32,479 nucleotides of DNA, from the NCBI GenBank assembly GCA_041389885.1, contig JAWKRB010000051.1:1-32479 (forward strand), read 5' to 3'. The notes beneath the pieces were generated by a model. The model was not told where the DNA came from and ran no database searches. It was given only the letters and a program-made list of their open reading frames with translations. This DNA is from JAWKRB01 sp041389885. GTDB taxonomy: Bacteria > Myxococcota_A > Polyangia > Polyangiales > Ga0077539. Of the stretch, positions 6,463 to 17,253 are shown in pieces (position 1 is the first letter of the stretch; every line of letters starts with the position of its first letter). The position numbers and the translations under genes were made by a program.

Positions 6463-9096
6463 ATGACCCCTGGACGCGCGCACTTCCTCTTGCTCCTGGG
6501 CCTCGCGGGCTGTGAGACCGCGACCGTCGCGAGCGTCGACGCCGGACGCGTGGCGACCCCCGACGCCGGAGTCTCCGACGCGCCTTCTGTGACCGACGTG
6601 GGGGGGGCCTCCGACGGCGGCGCGGTGGCGCCGTGGCTGCCCGTGGTGCAGCGCTGCGGCGCGAGCGAGACGCCGGAGCGCGAGCCGAGCTTCGCGGGGC
6701 CCTCGGCGGAGGTCGAGGTGATTCGCGACAGCCTCGGCGTGCCGCACATCTACGGCCGCACCGACCAGGACGTGTTCTACGCCTCGGGCTATGCCCAGGC
6801 CGTCGATCGCCTCGCGCAGATGGAGGTCATGCGACGCTCGGCGCGGGGGATCCTCGCCGAGGTGGTGGGCAGCCAGCGCCTGGAGCAGGACCGCCTCGTG
6901 CGGCTCATGGGCGTCCCCTTCTGGGGGCGGCGCAGCGCGGCGAGGGTGCGCGCCGAGCGCCCCGACGTCGACGGCCTCATCGACGCGTGGACCGCCGGGG
7001 TCAACCGCCGCGTGCGCGAGGTGCTCGACGGCGCGGCGCCCATGCCCGCGGCCTTCGGCGCGGCGGCGCTCAACACCCGCCCCGCGCTGTGGTCCGTGGA
7101 GGACGCGTACACCGTCGGCCGGCTGATCCTCTTTCGCAACGCGAACCAGCTCGACTTCGACGCGCTCTCGACCCTCGTGCAGCGCTATGCCCCTGAGGCG
7201 CAGGGGCTCCCGATCGTGCAGGCCCTCGGGAGCAGCTTCATTCTCCCCCCTGACGAGCGGCCCGCGGTCATGAGGGCCTCGCGGCGACGTCACCGCCGGG
7301 GCGCGCGCGACCCCGGCCGCCGCGTCGCGCGCTGGCTCGAGGCGCACTCGAGCATGCGCCGCGGCGCGAGCAACAACTGGGCGGTGGCCGCGCGGCACAG
7401 CGCGAACGGACGTCCGCTCCTCGCGGGCGATCCGCACCAGCCGCTGCAGTCTCCCGGCGTGCTCTGGGCGCAGCACATGAACAGCGCCGACGCGGGGGGG
7501 CGCTTCGACGTCGCGGGCTTCGCCTTCGTCGGCGCGCCCGGCGTGCAGCTCGGGCACAACCGCCACATCGGGTGGACCGCCACCACCGCCTACCCCGACA
7601 TGATGGACATGTGGGCCGTCGATGTCGACGAGCGCGCGGTCACCCTCGCGGGCCGCGCGGTGCCGACGCAGCGCTGCGAAGAGACCATCGCCGTGCGCGG
7701 CGCGGCCCCGGTGACGCTCACGATCGAAGACGTCCCCGGCTACGGCGTGCTGCTGCCGAACAACCTCTTTCCGCTGCCGGTGACCGCGTCGGGGCAGCGC
7801 GTGCTCTTCGCGTGGTCGGGCTTTCGCCCCACCGAAGAGGCCTCGGTGTTCTTCGACTTCGACGTCGCCGACAGCGTCGCCGCGTTTGACCGCGCCGTGC
7901 AGCGCATGGAGATCGGCGCGTTCAACTTCATCGCCGCCGACGCCCGCGACATCGTGTACCGCTCGCACACCCTGGTGCCCGACCGCGGACGGCAGGTCGC
8001 CGAGGTCTCTCGCGCGCAGATCATGAGCGGCGACGACCCCCGCGCCCTCTGGACCACCGCGCTGCTGCCGATGGAGCGCCAGCCCTTCTCCCGCGGCGGC
8101 GCGCGGGGCTTTCTCGCGTCGGCCAACAACGACCCCTTCGGCTTCACGTCGAACGGACGCGTCGACGACGACCCCTTCTACTACGGCGTGTGGTTCGACC
8201 CCGGCACCCGCGCGCGGCGCATCGAGAGCGAGCTCACGCGGCTCACCACCGCGGGCGGGGTCACCGTGGAGCAGATGCAGGCGCTGCAGCTCGACACCTA
8301 CAACAACGTCAGCGAAGACTACATCCCGCCCCTCGTCGCGGCGTGGTCCCGCAGGACCACCGACCCCGCGCTGGCGATGTACCGCGACGACGCCGAGCTC
8401 GGCGCCCTCGTCGACGCGCTCTCGCGCTGGGACCGCCGCATGAGCCGCGACGCCTCCGAGCCCGTGCTCTTCGAGGCCTTCGCGAGCTTCGCCTCCAAGC
8501 GCGTCGTCGGCGACGAGCTCGGGACCTTCTTCGGCGCGATTCACAGCCGCGAGCCCGTGTACCTCCTCAAGCTCGCGGCGCTGGTGATCCACGAGCGCTT
8601 CCCCGACGCCGCGCGCTTCATGTCCGAGGGCCGAGACCTGCTGCTGCTCCGCGCCCTCGACGACACCCGCGCGTGGCTCCGCGCGCGCTTCGGCGGGAGC
8701 ACCCCCGAGCGCTACCGCTGGCGCGACTTTCACCGCACGCGCTTCGGCCTGAGCTACCCCGGCGCGACGGCCTACGAGGTCGACAACGCGCAGACCTCGG
8801 GCTCGGTGGGCACGGTGAACGTCTCGCAGGCGCCCTTCTTCGATGAGGGAGGCAACCCCTTGATGTTCCATGAGTCTCGGGGCGGCGCGGTGTACCGGAT
8901 GGTGATGTCCTTCGACGAAGACGGCACGCCCCGCGCGACGGTGAACCTCCCCCGCGGCAACGGCGGCGAGCCCACCTCCGCGTACTGGTCGAACACCCAG
9001 GACGACTGGCTCGCGGGCACCTACCGCGCGCTGCCGTTTCGACGCGCCGAGGTCACCGCGGCGATGCGCGAGCGCACGACCCTGTCGCGCCCCTGA
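6463..9096 (+). CDS. Penicillin acylase-family lipoprotein (Ntn hydrolase)
   Basis: The 877-residue precursor begins with a lipoprotein signal ending LAGC (Cys17), so it should be anchored to a membrane. Residues 85-300 form the alpha part (DSLGVPHIYG, YASGYAQAVDRLAQMEVMRRS). The beta chain is expected to start at Ser303 in RRGASNNWAV, the autocatalytic and catalytic nucleophile of the family, followed by GRPLLAGDPH and GVQLGHNRHIGWTATT. The fold and catalytic motif identify an N-terminal nucleophile amidase cleaving acyl-amide bonds; relatives act on penicillins, cyclic lipopeptides and acyl-homoserine lactones. The substrate here is unknown. The length is typical. The ATG at 6463 is chosen over an earlier GTG at 6433 because it gives the clean lipoprotein signal. 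Confidence 0.92.
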   Translation: MTPGRAHFLLLLGLAGCETATVASVDAGRVATPDAGVSDAPSVTDVGGASDGGAVAPWLPVVQRCGASETPEREPSFAGPSAEVEVIRDSLGVPHIYGRTDQDVFYASGYAQAVDRLAQMEVMRRSARGILAEVVGSQRLEQDRLVRLMGVPFWGRRSAARVRAERPDVDGLIDAWTAGVNRRVREVLDGAAPMPAAFGAAALNTRPALWSVEDAYTVGRLILFRNANQLDFDALSTLVQRYAPEAQGLPIVQALGSSFILPPDERPAVMRASRRRHRRGARDPGRRVARWLEAHSSMRRGASNNWAVAARHSANGRPLLAGDPHQPLQSPGVLWAQHMNSADAGGRFDVAGFAFVGAPGVQLGHNRHIGWTATTAYPDMMDMWAVDVDERAVTLAGRAVPTQRCEETIAVRGAAPVTLTIEDVPGYGVLLPNNLFPLPVTASGQRVLFAWSGFRPTEEASVFFDFDVADSVAAFDRAVQRMEIGAFNFIAADARDIVYRSHTLVPDRGRQVAEVSRAQIMSGDDPRALWTTALLPMERQPFSRGGARGFLASANNDPFGFTSNGRVDDDPFYYGVWFDPGTRARRIESELTRLTTAGGVTVEQMQALQLDTYNNVSEDYIPPLVAAWSRRTTDPALAMYRDDAELGALVDALSRWDRRMSRDASEPVLFEAFASFASKRVVGDELGTFFGAIHSREPVYLLKLAALVIHERFPDAARFMSEGRDLLLLRALDDTRAWLRARFGGSTPERYRWRDFHRTRFGLSYPGATAYEVDNAQTSGSVGTVNVSQAPFFDEGGNPLMFHESRGGAVYRMVMSFDEDGTPRATVNLPRGNGGEPTSAYWSNTQDDWLAGTYRALPFRRAEVTAAMRERTTLSRP

Positions 9097-9135
9097 GGGA
9101 GCGTCGGCGAAGCGGGAGCGGGGTTGAAGGGAGGT

Positions 9136-9158
9136 GCGGCCCTCGGGGTGAGGGCCGC
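9136..9158. terminator. Hairpin between convergent genes, probable bidirectional terminator
   Basis: GCGGCCCTC (9136-9144) pairs perfectly with GAGGGCCGC (9150-9158) around a 5-nt loop; G-T pairs could extend the stem by two. It sits in the 79-bp gap between the stops of the acylase gene and the minus-strand NIDO gene, the place where both transcripts should end. There is no T-tract. Confidence 0.6.
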
Positions 9159-9175
9159 GTCTCAGGGGGAGGGGG

Positions 9176-11527
<2,352 letters not shown>

Positions 11528-11645
11528 GCCCGTGCCGTATCCCGCGGCCGCCGAGGCCGTTGAGCAGCGGGATCGCCTCGGATTGCGACGGCGCGGCGAG
11601 GGCGGCGACCGCCAACGCCGCCCATGTGGTGGATCTACAACTCAT
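11528..11645 (-). other. Out-of-frame signal peptide and N-terminus of the NIDO gene
   Basis: From the ATG at 11645 the minus strand encodes MSCRSTTWAALAVAALAAPS, a signal peptide, followed by SEAIPLLNGLGG and then, further on, PNDDGSTG. These are the expected first residues of this family, but they are in a different frame from the main NIDO ORF. The linking words are in the other frames: GYGTGVLDP is in the main frame and SIPITM and CFFGTRF in the third. Several one-base indels in this part would rebuild a normal N-terminus. Either the sequence has errors here or the gene is damaged. Confidence 0.65.
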
Positions 11646-11686
11646 GGCTCTGACTCTCGCGGAACGAGTGAAGGAACGTCCCTCTC

Positions 11687-11715
11687 ATTGTCACCGAGCG
11701 CACGGTGAAACGCAA
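11687..11715 (-). promoter_or_regulatory. Candidate promoter for the NIDO gene
   Basis: On the minus strand TTGCGT (11715-11710) and GACAAT (11692-11687) are 17 bp apart. Transcription would start near 11680, giving a leader of about 35 nt before the ATG at 11645. The match to the housekeeping consensus is partial. Confidence 0.4.
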
Positions 11716-11777
11716 CGGAACGGGCAGCGCTCACCGAAGCCCACATCTCCCCTACTTTTTAGCGGTCCGCGGATCTG

Positions 11778-11807
11778 TTGCGAGATCGCGTCGGGCTTCG
11801 CTACGGT
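11778..11807 (+). promoter_or_regulatory. Candidate promoter for the OmpA/TSP3 gene
   Basis: TTGCGA (11778-11783) and TACGGT (11802-11807) are spaced by 18 bp. The predicted start near 11814 lies about 26 nt before the GTG chosen at 11840, and it would exclude the earlier in-frame GTG at 11705. Confidence 0.4.
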
Positions 11808-11839
11808 GCGAGGAACCATCCGCGGGGTTGTCTGCGGAT

Positions 11840-13690
11840 GTGCAGGAGAGTGGATTCCAACACATTCATCGCGCGGCGTTCGCCGTCGCGCTCGCCCTCG
11901 GCGCGCGGGCGGCGTGCAGACGCGGGTTCGCGCTCAACCGCTTGAGCCCACGCCCGCGGGAGAACTTCATCGCCGAGCACCCCTGGTATCACTCGTCGAC
12001 GCGGGTGTTCGCGGGCGGGATCTTCATCGATCACGCGGTCAACCCCCTGGTGCTCCAGCCGACGAACGCGCCGGCGCGCGCGGTCGTGTCGGGGATGCTC
12101 ACGGGCCACGTCGCCCTCGCCGCGTCGTTCCTCGACCGCGTGGGCGTGAGCCTCTCGCTCCCCATCTCGCTCATGCAGATCGGCGAGACCGCGACCTTCG
12201 GCACGGGCTCCTACGGCCCCGCGTCTGGGCCCGCGATCGGCGACGTGCGCGTGGGGCTCCGCGTGCGGCTCTTCGGCCACGCCGACCGCGACCCCTTCTC
12301 GCTGCACATCGGCGCGAACCTCTGGATCCCCAGCGGATCGCGCACCGACAACACCGGCGACGAGAACGTGCGCGTCGAGCCCCGGCTCACCCTCGCGGGG
12401 CGCGGAGGGCCGATCCGGTGGTCCTTCGGCACGGCCTTCGCGCTGCGCGGCAACCTCGACGAGCAGAACCTCGCCATCGGCAACGAGCTGCGCTTCACCG
12501 CCGCGGTGGGCCTCGCCCTCGCAGACAACCGGCTCACCATCGGGCCCGAGGCGTACATCTTCAGCGCGCTGCGCGACCGCCCCGGCGGGAGCTCGGCGTT
12601 CTTCGCCAACGAGCAGTGGGGCGGCGAAGCGATCCTCGGGATTCACTACCTCGTGGCCAACGCCGTGCTCCTCGGCGCCGGCGGCGGCGTGGGCATCGGG
12701 CAGGGCGGCGGCGTGCCCGCGGGCCGCGCGATCTTCTCCGTGGCCTACGCGCCCGTGCGCGCCGAGGCGCCCACCGACCGCGACCGCGACGGCGTGCCCG
12801 ACGCCTCGGACGTGTGCCCCGACGAGCACCAGGGGGTGAACCCCGACCCCGCGCGTCCCGGCTGCCCCGCGGGCGACCGCGACCAAGACGGCGTGGTCGA
12901 CCCCGAGGACCAGTGCGTCGACGTGCCCCAGGGCGAGCACCCCGACCCCGCGCGCCGCGGCTGCCCCGAGGGCGACCGCGACGGCGACGGCGTCTTCGAC
13001 GGGCAGGACCAGTGCGTCGACGTGCCCCAGGGCCCCAACGCCGACCCCGCGCGCCCCGGCTGCCCCCGCGGTGACCGCGACGGCGACGGCGTCTTCGACG
13101 ACGAGGACCAGTGCCCCGACGAGGCCATGGGCCCGCGCCCCAGCCCCACGCGCCGCGGCTGCGCCGCCCTCGATCAGGACCACGACGGGATCCTCGATCC
13201 CCCCGACGGCCCCGACCGCTGCCCGACCGAGCCCGAGACCTTCAACAACGTCGACGACGAAGACGGCTGCCCCGACGGCGCCGCCCTCGCGGTGTCTTCG
13301 TCCACGGGCATCACCATCGTCGAGCAGGTGAACTTCCGCACCGACAGCGACGTGATCGTCGGCGCCCGCAGCTTCGCGGTGCTCGACGCCGTGGCCTCGC
13401 TCCTGCGCGCGACCCCCAACGTCACCCAGCTCGACGTGCAGGGCCACACCGACCGCCGCGGCTCCGCGGAGCACAACATGGACCTCTCGAACCGCCGCGC
13501 CGCCGCCGTGCGCCGCTACCTCATCGCCCACGGGATCGAAGAGGGCAGGCTCGTCTCCAGCGGCTTCGGCTTCAGCTGCCCCGCCCGCGCGGGCCGCTCC
13601 CGCGCCGACCGCGCCGCGAACCGCCGCGTGCAGTTCGTGATCGTGACCCCTGAGCAGCCCGCGGGCCGCTGCACCAACACCCCCCAGTGA
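11840..13690 (+). CDS. OmpA-family outer-membrane protein with thrombospondin type-3 repeats
   Basis: The product has three parts. The N-terminal 310 residues look like an outer-membrane barrel (ALNRL near the start, then alternating strands and GAGGGVGIGQGGG). Residues about 313-460 hold four exact-length 33-residue calcium-binding type-3 repeats (DRDGDGVFDGQDQC) and a fifth degenerate one. The last 130 residues are an OmpA-like peptidoglycan-binding domain (VNFRTDSDVI, VQGHTDRRGSAEHNMDLSNRRA). It should link the outer membrane to peptidoglycan. The start is uncertain: the GTG at 11840 precedes a short hydrophobic stretch, while the frame is open back to a GTG at 11705 without signal-like residues. 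Around 11944-11961 the family-like words EPTPAGE are found in another frame, hinting at a compensated indel pair. Confidence 0.8.
   Translation: MQESGFQHIHRAAFAVALALGARAACRRGFALNRLSPRPRENFIAEHPWYHSSTRVFAGGIFIDHAVNPLVLQPTNAPARAVVSGMLTGHVALAASFLDRVGVSLSLPISLMQIGETATFGTGSYGPASGPAIGDVRVGLRVRLFGHADRDPFSLHIGANLWIPSGSRTDNTGDENVRVEPRLTLAGRGGPIRWSFGTAFALRGNLDEQNLAIGNELRFTAAVGLALADNRLTIGPEAYIFSALRDRPGGSSAFFANEQWGGEAILGIHYLVANAVLLGAGGGVGIGQGGGVPAGRAIFSVAYAPVRAEAPTDRDRDGVPDASDVCPDEHQGVNPDPARPGCPAGDRDQDGVVDPEDQCVDVPQGEHPDPARRGCPEGDRDGDGVFDGQDQCVDVPQGPNADPARPGCPRGDRDGDGVFDDEDQCPDEAMGPRPSPTRRGCAALDQDHDGILDPPDGPDRCPTEPETFNNVDDEDGCPDGAALAVSSSTGITIVEQVNFRTDSDVIVGARSFAVLDAVASLLRATPNVTQLDVQGHTDRRGSAEHNMDLSNRRAAAVRRYLIAHGIEEGRLVSSGFGFSCPARAGRSRADRAANRRVQFVIVTPEQPAGRCTNTPQ
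12776..13171 (+). repeat. Four tandem 99-bp coding repeats (TSP3)
   Basis: The units start at 12776, 12875, 12974 and 13073, each 33 codons long, with conserved D-x-D-x-DG, a QC or VC dipeptide and a final GC. The Asp ladder is the calcium-binding signature of thrombospondin type-3 repeats. The DNA of units 2-4 is very similar, which suggests recent duplication. Confidence 0.85.
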
Positions 13691-13706
13691 CCCCGCGCCG
13701 CGGTGC

Positions 13707-13712
13707 TACCCT
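13707..13712 (+). promoter_or_regulatory. -10-like hexamer TACCCT before lipB
   Basis: TACCCT followed by CCGCG lies in the 37-bp gap after the OmpA gene and ends 15 nt before the lipB ATG. It predicts a leader of under 10 nt and an independent start for lipB. Confidence 0.45.
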
Positions 13713-13727
13713 CCGCGGCCACCGCTG

Positions 13728-14471
13728 ATGCGTCGCACCTTCACCCCGCACTGGCTCGGGCGCGTGCCCTACGAAGAGGCCCACGCGCTCCAGCGTGAGC
13801 TCGTCGAGGCCCGCACCGCGGGCCGCGTGGGAGACACCCTGCTGCTCCTCGAGCACCCGCCCGTGCTCACCCTCGGGCGCTCGGCGCACGAAGAGAACCT
13901 CCTGGCGCCCAGGGACCTTCTCGCGTCGCGGGGTATCTCCGTGGTCGAGACCGAGCGCGGCGGAGACTTCACCTACCACGGGCCCGGGCAGCTCGTGGCC
14001 TACCCCATCTTCGACCTCTCCCCCGACCGCCAGGACGTGCGCCGCTACGTGAAGGACCTCGTGCGCGTCATGGGGCTGCTCTGCGAAGACTACGGCGTGG
14101 GCGCGGGCGGCCGCGCGGACCTCATCGGCGCCTGGGTCGACCTCGACGACACCACGCGCTGGCCCGGCCCCGAGCTCGCCGGACGGCCCGCGAAGATCGG
14201 CGCCATCGGCGTGAAGATCTCGCGCTGGGTCACCATGCACGGCTTCGCGCTCAACGCGACGACGGCCCTCGAAGACTTCGCGATGATCATCCCCTGCGGC
14301 ATCGCGCAGCACCCGGTGGCGAGCCTCGAGAGCCTCGGCGTGACCTCGCTGCCGCCGCTGCGCGACCTCGCCGCGCGCGCGGTGACGCACTTCGAGGCGG
14401 TCTTCGACGCGACGGCGGCGGAGCTGCGTGAGGGGGCGCCGATTCTTGACGCGGGCGCGCAGGCGCTCTAA
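13728..14471 (+). CDS. lipB: Octanoyl-[acyl-carrier-protein]:protein N-octanoyltransferase
   Basis: LipB moves the octanoyl group from acyl carrier protein to a lysine of lipoyl domains, the first step of endogenous protein lipoylation in the cytoplasm. All family marks are present in the 247 residues: LLEHPPVLTLGR (41-51), RGGDFTYHGPGQLVAYP (77-93), the catalytic lysine K156 in AKIGAIGVKIS, HGFALN (171-176) and the catalytic cysteine C190 in IIPCGI. The loop before K156 is somewhat long (WVDLDDTTRWPGPELAGRP). The usual partner lipA is not in this window. VanW follows after 13 bp. Confidence 0.96.
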   Translation: MRRTFTPHWLGRVPYEEAHALQRELVEARTAGRVGDTLLLLEHPPVLTLGRSAHEENLLAPRDLLASRGISVVETERGGDFTYHGPGQLVAYPIFDLSPDRQDVRRYVKDLVRVMGLLCEDYGVGAGGRADLIGAWVDLDDTTRWPGPELAGRPAKIGAIGVKISRWVTMHGFALNATTALEDFAMIIPCGIAQHPVASLESLGVTSLPPLRDLAARAVTHFEAVFDATAAELREGAPILDAGAQAL

Positions 14472-14484
14472 CCGCTTCAGGGCT

Positions 14485-16023
14485 ATGAACCGCGCGTCGC
14501 TCCGCCTCGCCGCGCTCTCCCTCGCCTTCGGGCTCATGGGCGGCGGCATCGGGTACCTGCTCATCCCCGAGCACGCCCCGCAGGCCGCGGGGCTGCCGCC
14601 GATTCGCGTGCGGGGGCGCCCCGTGACCCCCGGGCGCGCGCCTCACGCGCAGGCCCTCGACATCGCCCGCGCGTTCCTCCGCGAGCGCGTGCGCATCACC
14701 GCCGACGGGCACACCCTCGAGCTCACCCGCGAGGCCCTCGGCGCGCGCGTCGACGTGAACCTCCTCGCGCACCTGCTCGAAGCGGCGCGGGTGCCCACCA
14801 GCTCCCTCGTGCGCAACCACGCGGTGCTCGGCGGGAGCGTCATCGACCTCCCGCTCCCCGCGCGCATCGACGGCCGCGTCGCGCTGCCGCTGCTCACGCA
14901 GTTCAAAGAAGAGGTCGACCACCAGGCCGTCGACGCGCGGGTCGACGTCGAGCAGCGCCGGGTGCTCCCCGAGCGGCTGGGCACCTTCGTCGACGTGTAC
15001 GCCACCCTCGCGCGCCTCGACGAGGCCTTCTCCGCCGGGCGCACCGAGGTGGCCGCGGTGGCCGAGCACACCCGCCCCGCGCTCACCGCCGCGCAGCTCG
15101 CCGACATCGACATGAGCGCCGTCGTCGGCTGGTTTCAGACCAACTACAACGCCAACGAGGACCACCGCGACCGCACGTACAACCTCCACCTCGCCGCGAG
15201 CAAGGTGAACGGCTACGTCTGGATGCCCGGCGCCGTCTTCGACTTCAACGAGGTCGTGGGCGATCGTTCGGAGGCGAACGGCTTTCGCATGGCCACGGTG
15301 ATCTCTGGCGGCGAGCTCATCGACGGCGTGGGCGGCGGCACCTGCCAGATCGCGGGCACGCTGCACTCCGCGGCCTTCTTCGCGGGCATGGAGGTGATCG
15401 ACCGCACGCCCCACTCGCGCCCCAGCGGGTACATCAAGATGGGGCTCGACGCGACGGTGGTGTACCCGTCGATCAACCTCCGGATGCGCAACTCCCTGCC
15501 CTTCCCCGTGGTGATCCACACGCGGCTGGGCGCGGGCCTCGCGCGCATCGAGCTCCTCGGCGCGAGGGCCGACCGCTCGGTGACCTTCATTCGCAAGGTG
15601 CTCCGCCGCGTCGACCGCTTCGCCGAGCGCGAGATCCCCGACGCGAACCTCCCGCTGGGCGCGCGGGTGATCACCCAGCGGGGCATCCCCGGCTTTCACC
15701 TCGTGCGCTACCGCATCGTGCGCGAGGGAGACACCGCCGTTCGCGAGCGCTGGACCGACCAGTACCCCCCCACCTCGCAGATCGTGCGCGTGGGCACCGG
15801 CGCCGGCGGCGGCGCGATGCCCGCCGAAGACGACCACCCCGAGTACACCGCCGACGAGTACCTCGCGCTCACGCAGTCCGCGGGCACGAGCAACATTCAA
15901 GAGATCCGTCGTCCGGGCTTCTGCGGCACGCGGGGGTGGATGGTCCGTCAGGGGCTGACCCGCGCGTCGACCCCGGTGGCGCGACCCGCCGCCGCCGCCG
16001 CGCCCCCTCGACGGGGACGCTGA
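14485..16023 (+). CDS. VanW-family protein with peptidoglycan-binding-like domain
   Basis: The 512-residue protein has an N-terminal hydrophobic segment (about 5-27, LRLAALSLAFGLMGGGIGYL) acting as signal anchor. Residues 50-215 resemble the PG_binding_4-type domains commonly found before VanW. The VanW domain (about 225-350) shows WMPGAVFDFNEVVG, GVGGGTCQIAGTLHSAAFFA, HSRPSGYI and DATVVYPSINLRMRNSLPFP. The C-terminal 160 residues have no clear domain. VanW is named from a vancomycin resistance cluster, but its biochemical role is unknown; a cell-wall role is likely. The ATG at 14485 has CAGGG upstream, and a longer frame from 14428 would overlap lipB with unlikely Arg-rich residues. Confidence 0.9.
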   Translation: MNRASLRLAALSLAFGLMGGGIGYLLIPEHAPQAAGLPPIRVRGRPVTPGRAPHAQALDIARAFLRERVRITADGHTLELTREALGARVDVNLLAHLLEAARVPTSSLVRNHAVLGGSVIDLPLPARIDGRVALPLLTQFKEEVDHQAVDARVDVEQRRVLPERLGTFVDVYATLARLDEAFSAGRTEVAAVAEHTRPALTAAQLADIDMSAVVGWFQTNYNANEDHRDRTYNLHLAASKVNGYVWMPGAVFDFNEVVGDRSEANGFRMATVISGGELIDGVGGGTCQIAGTLHSAAFFAGMEVIDRTPHSRPSGYIKMGLDATVVYPSINLRMRNSLPFPVVIHTRLGAGLARIELLGARADRSVTFIRKVLRRVDRFAEREIPDANLPLGARVITQRGIPGFHLVRYRIVREGDTAVRERWTDQYPPTSQIVRVGTGAGGGAMPAEDDHPEYTADEYLALTQSAGTSNIQEIRRPGFCGTRGWMVRQGLTRASTPVARPAAAAAPPRRGR

Positions 16024-16045
16024 CGGCGCGGCGAGGGGAGCGCGG

Positions 16046-17089
16046 TCAGCCGCCGCGGCAGACGCCGTCGGTGCAGGCCTGGCCCATGGGGCAGTCCGAC
16101 TGACGGGCGCAGTTGGTGTTCGCCTCGTTGTTCGTCTGGCAGTACGAGCGCGTGGTGTTGAGGTAGCTGATGCGCGCGCAGTTGCGGTAGGTCACGTCGG
16201 TGCGCAGGCACTCCATCGCGTCGGCGCAGGGGCGTCGGCACACGCCGTCGAGGCACTCGCTGCCCGCGGCGCACTGCGAGTTCATCGTGCAGAAGGGCTG
16301 CCGCCGCGTGTCGACCGCGCAGACGCCGGCGTCGTTGCAGTAGCTCCCCGCGCCGCACTCGGCGTTGCCCGCGCAGCGGGTGAAGCACGTGGAGTTCACG
16401 CAGCGCTGGTTCGCCGCGCACTCCGAGTCGCGCGCGCACTGACCCGCCGGGCGGTCGACGCACACGCCGTCGGCGCAGGCCTGGCCCGTGGGGCACGAGC
16501 CGTCGGTGCACGCCGGGCGGCACTGCTGGTTCAGGCACACGCGGCCCGCGCCGCACTGCGAGTTGAAGCGGCAGGTGTCGCTCGGCGCCTGGCAGCGACC
16601 CGCCACGCAGGTGTTGCCCGTCGCGCACTGCGCGTCGGTGGAGCACCCGCACGAGGTCGTCGCGCCGTCACACGTCGGCCGCGCGCAGGCGCCGTTGACG
16701 CAGAGCGCGCCGCCCTGGCAGTCGGTGTTCACCCGGCACGCGCCGGGGTTCGGCGTGGGCGCGGGCTCGCTCGGCGCCACGCAGTACCCGCGCGCGGTGG
16801 CCGTGGCCCCGCGGCACACCCAGCCCTGCTCGCAGTCGGTGTTCGCCGCGCAGGTCGAGGTGCACCCGAGGCTGGTGCAGGAGCGGTTGGCGGGGCACTG
16901 GTAGTCGCCCAGGCAGGTCGCGCGGGCGGGCGGGGTCACCGCCCGGCAGCCCACGCTGTCGCAGTAGAAGCAGCCGTTGGCGTCGCAGTAGTACTCGTCG
17001 CTGGAGCAGCCGGTCACCACCGCGGAGAGCAGTGCCGAGCCCGCGATCGCCAGGGCCTTCATCGTCGTGATCAGGGAAGGGGTGCGCAT
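16046..17089 (-). CDS. Cys-rich lipoprotein with tandem disulfide modules
   Basis: The 347-residue product starts with a lipoprotein signal ending VTGC (Cys28). The rest is a chain of small Cys-rich modules with the pattern C..N..C..G..C..G.C (CRVNTDCQGGALCVNGAC, CRFNSQCGAGRVCLNQQC, CARDSECAANQRCVNSTC), similar to Dickkopf/EGF-like units seen in secreted myxobacterial proteins. It should be a membrane-anchored extracytoplasmic protein stabilised by disulfides; its partner or ligand is unknown. The ATG at 17089 is preceded by GAGAGAGA, while the frame upstream begins only with TTG at 17107. It converges on the VanW gene with 22 bp between. Confidence 0.85.
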   Translation of the reverse strand: MRTPSLITTMKALAIAGSALLSAVVTGCSSDEYYCDANGCFYCDSVGCRAVTPPARATCLGDYQCPANRSCTSLGCTSTCAANTDCEQGWVCRGATATARGYCVAPSEPAPTPNPGACRVNTDCQGGALCVNGACARPTCDGATTSCGCSTDAQCATGNTCVAGRCQAPSDTCRFNSQCGAGRVCLNQQCRPACTDGSCPTGQACADGVCVDRPAGQCARDSECAANQRCVNSTCFTRCAGNAECGAGSYCNDAGVCAVDTRRQPFCTMNSQCAAGSECLDGVCRRPCADAMECLRTDVTYRNCARISYLNTTRSYCQTNNEANTNCARQSDCPMGQACTDGVCRGG

Positions 17090-17130
17090 GGCAGTCTCTC
17101 TCTTCAATCGGTGGGTCCGGGGGCGTTGTA

Positions 17131-17146
17131 TGGCAGAACCGTGCCA
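17131..17146 (-). promoter_or_regulatory. Sigma54-like -24/-12 element with one-base-short spacing
   Basis: On the minus strand TGGCACGGTTCTGCCA resembles the sigma54 promoter TGGCAC-N5-TTGCW, but the GG and GC pairs are 9 bp apart rather than the strict 10. It lies about 42 nt upstream of the Cys-rich lipoprotein start. It is also a 5-bp inverted repeat (TGGCA/TGCCA) and may simply be an operator. Confidence 0.25.
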
Positions 17147-17177
17147 CGCCTCGACCTGCGGTTTCTCCAGCGCGGAG

Positions 17178-17205
17178 TGTGACCCGGCGGGGCGCGCGGG
17201 TCACA
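17178..17205. promoter_or_regulatory. Inverted repeat TGTGACCC/GGGTCACA
   Basis: Two perfect 8-bp arms (17178-17185 and 17198-17205) are separated by 12 bp in the divergent gap between the Cys-rich lipoprotein and the small lipoprotein genes. The spacing and size fit a dimeric regulator site. The binding protein is unknown. Confidence 0.35.
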
Positions 17206-17240
17206 TCCACGCGTGAACCGACCTTCACACCGACGCATGA

Positions 17241-17246
17241 TAGCGT
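17241..17246 (+). promoter_or_regulatory. -10-like hexamer TAGCGT next to start codon
   Basis: TAGCGT ends 7 nt before the GTG at 17254, predicting a leaderless mRNA. Its place also argues for GTG 17254 over the upstream in-frame GTG at 17179. Confidence 0.45.
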
Positions 17247-17253
17247 CCCCGGC

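Noticed and set aside
4161..6515. 784-codon plus-strand open frame over the sensor operon
   Set aside because: No motif, and it crosses four recognised minus-strand genes; a shadow frame.
5665..8871. 1068-codon minus-strand open frame
   Set aside because: It lies opposite the penicillin acylase and UreH/TauE genes, is Arg/Ala/Gly-rich with no domain, and reflects high G+C third-position bias.
12776..13171. 99-bp tandem repeat as a satellite or array
   Set aside because: Each unit encodes a calcium-binding type-3 repeat inside the OmpA protein gene.
17179..17253. Upstream extension of the small lipoprotein to 17179
   Set aside because: It would place 25 residues before the lipoprotein signal and overlap an inverted repeat and a -10-like hexamer; GTG 17254 fits better.
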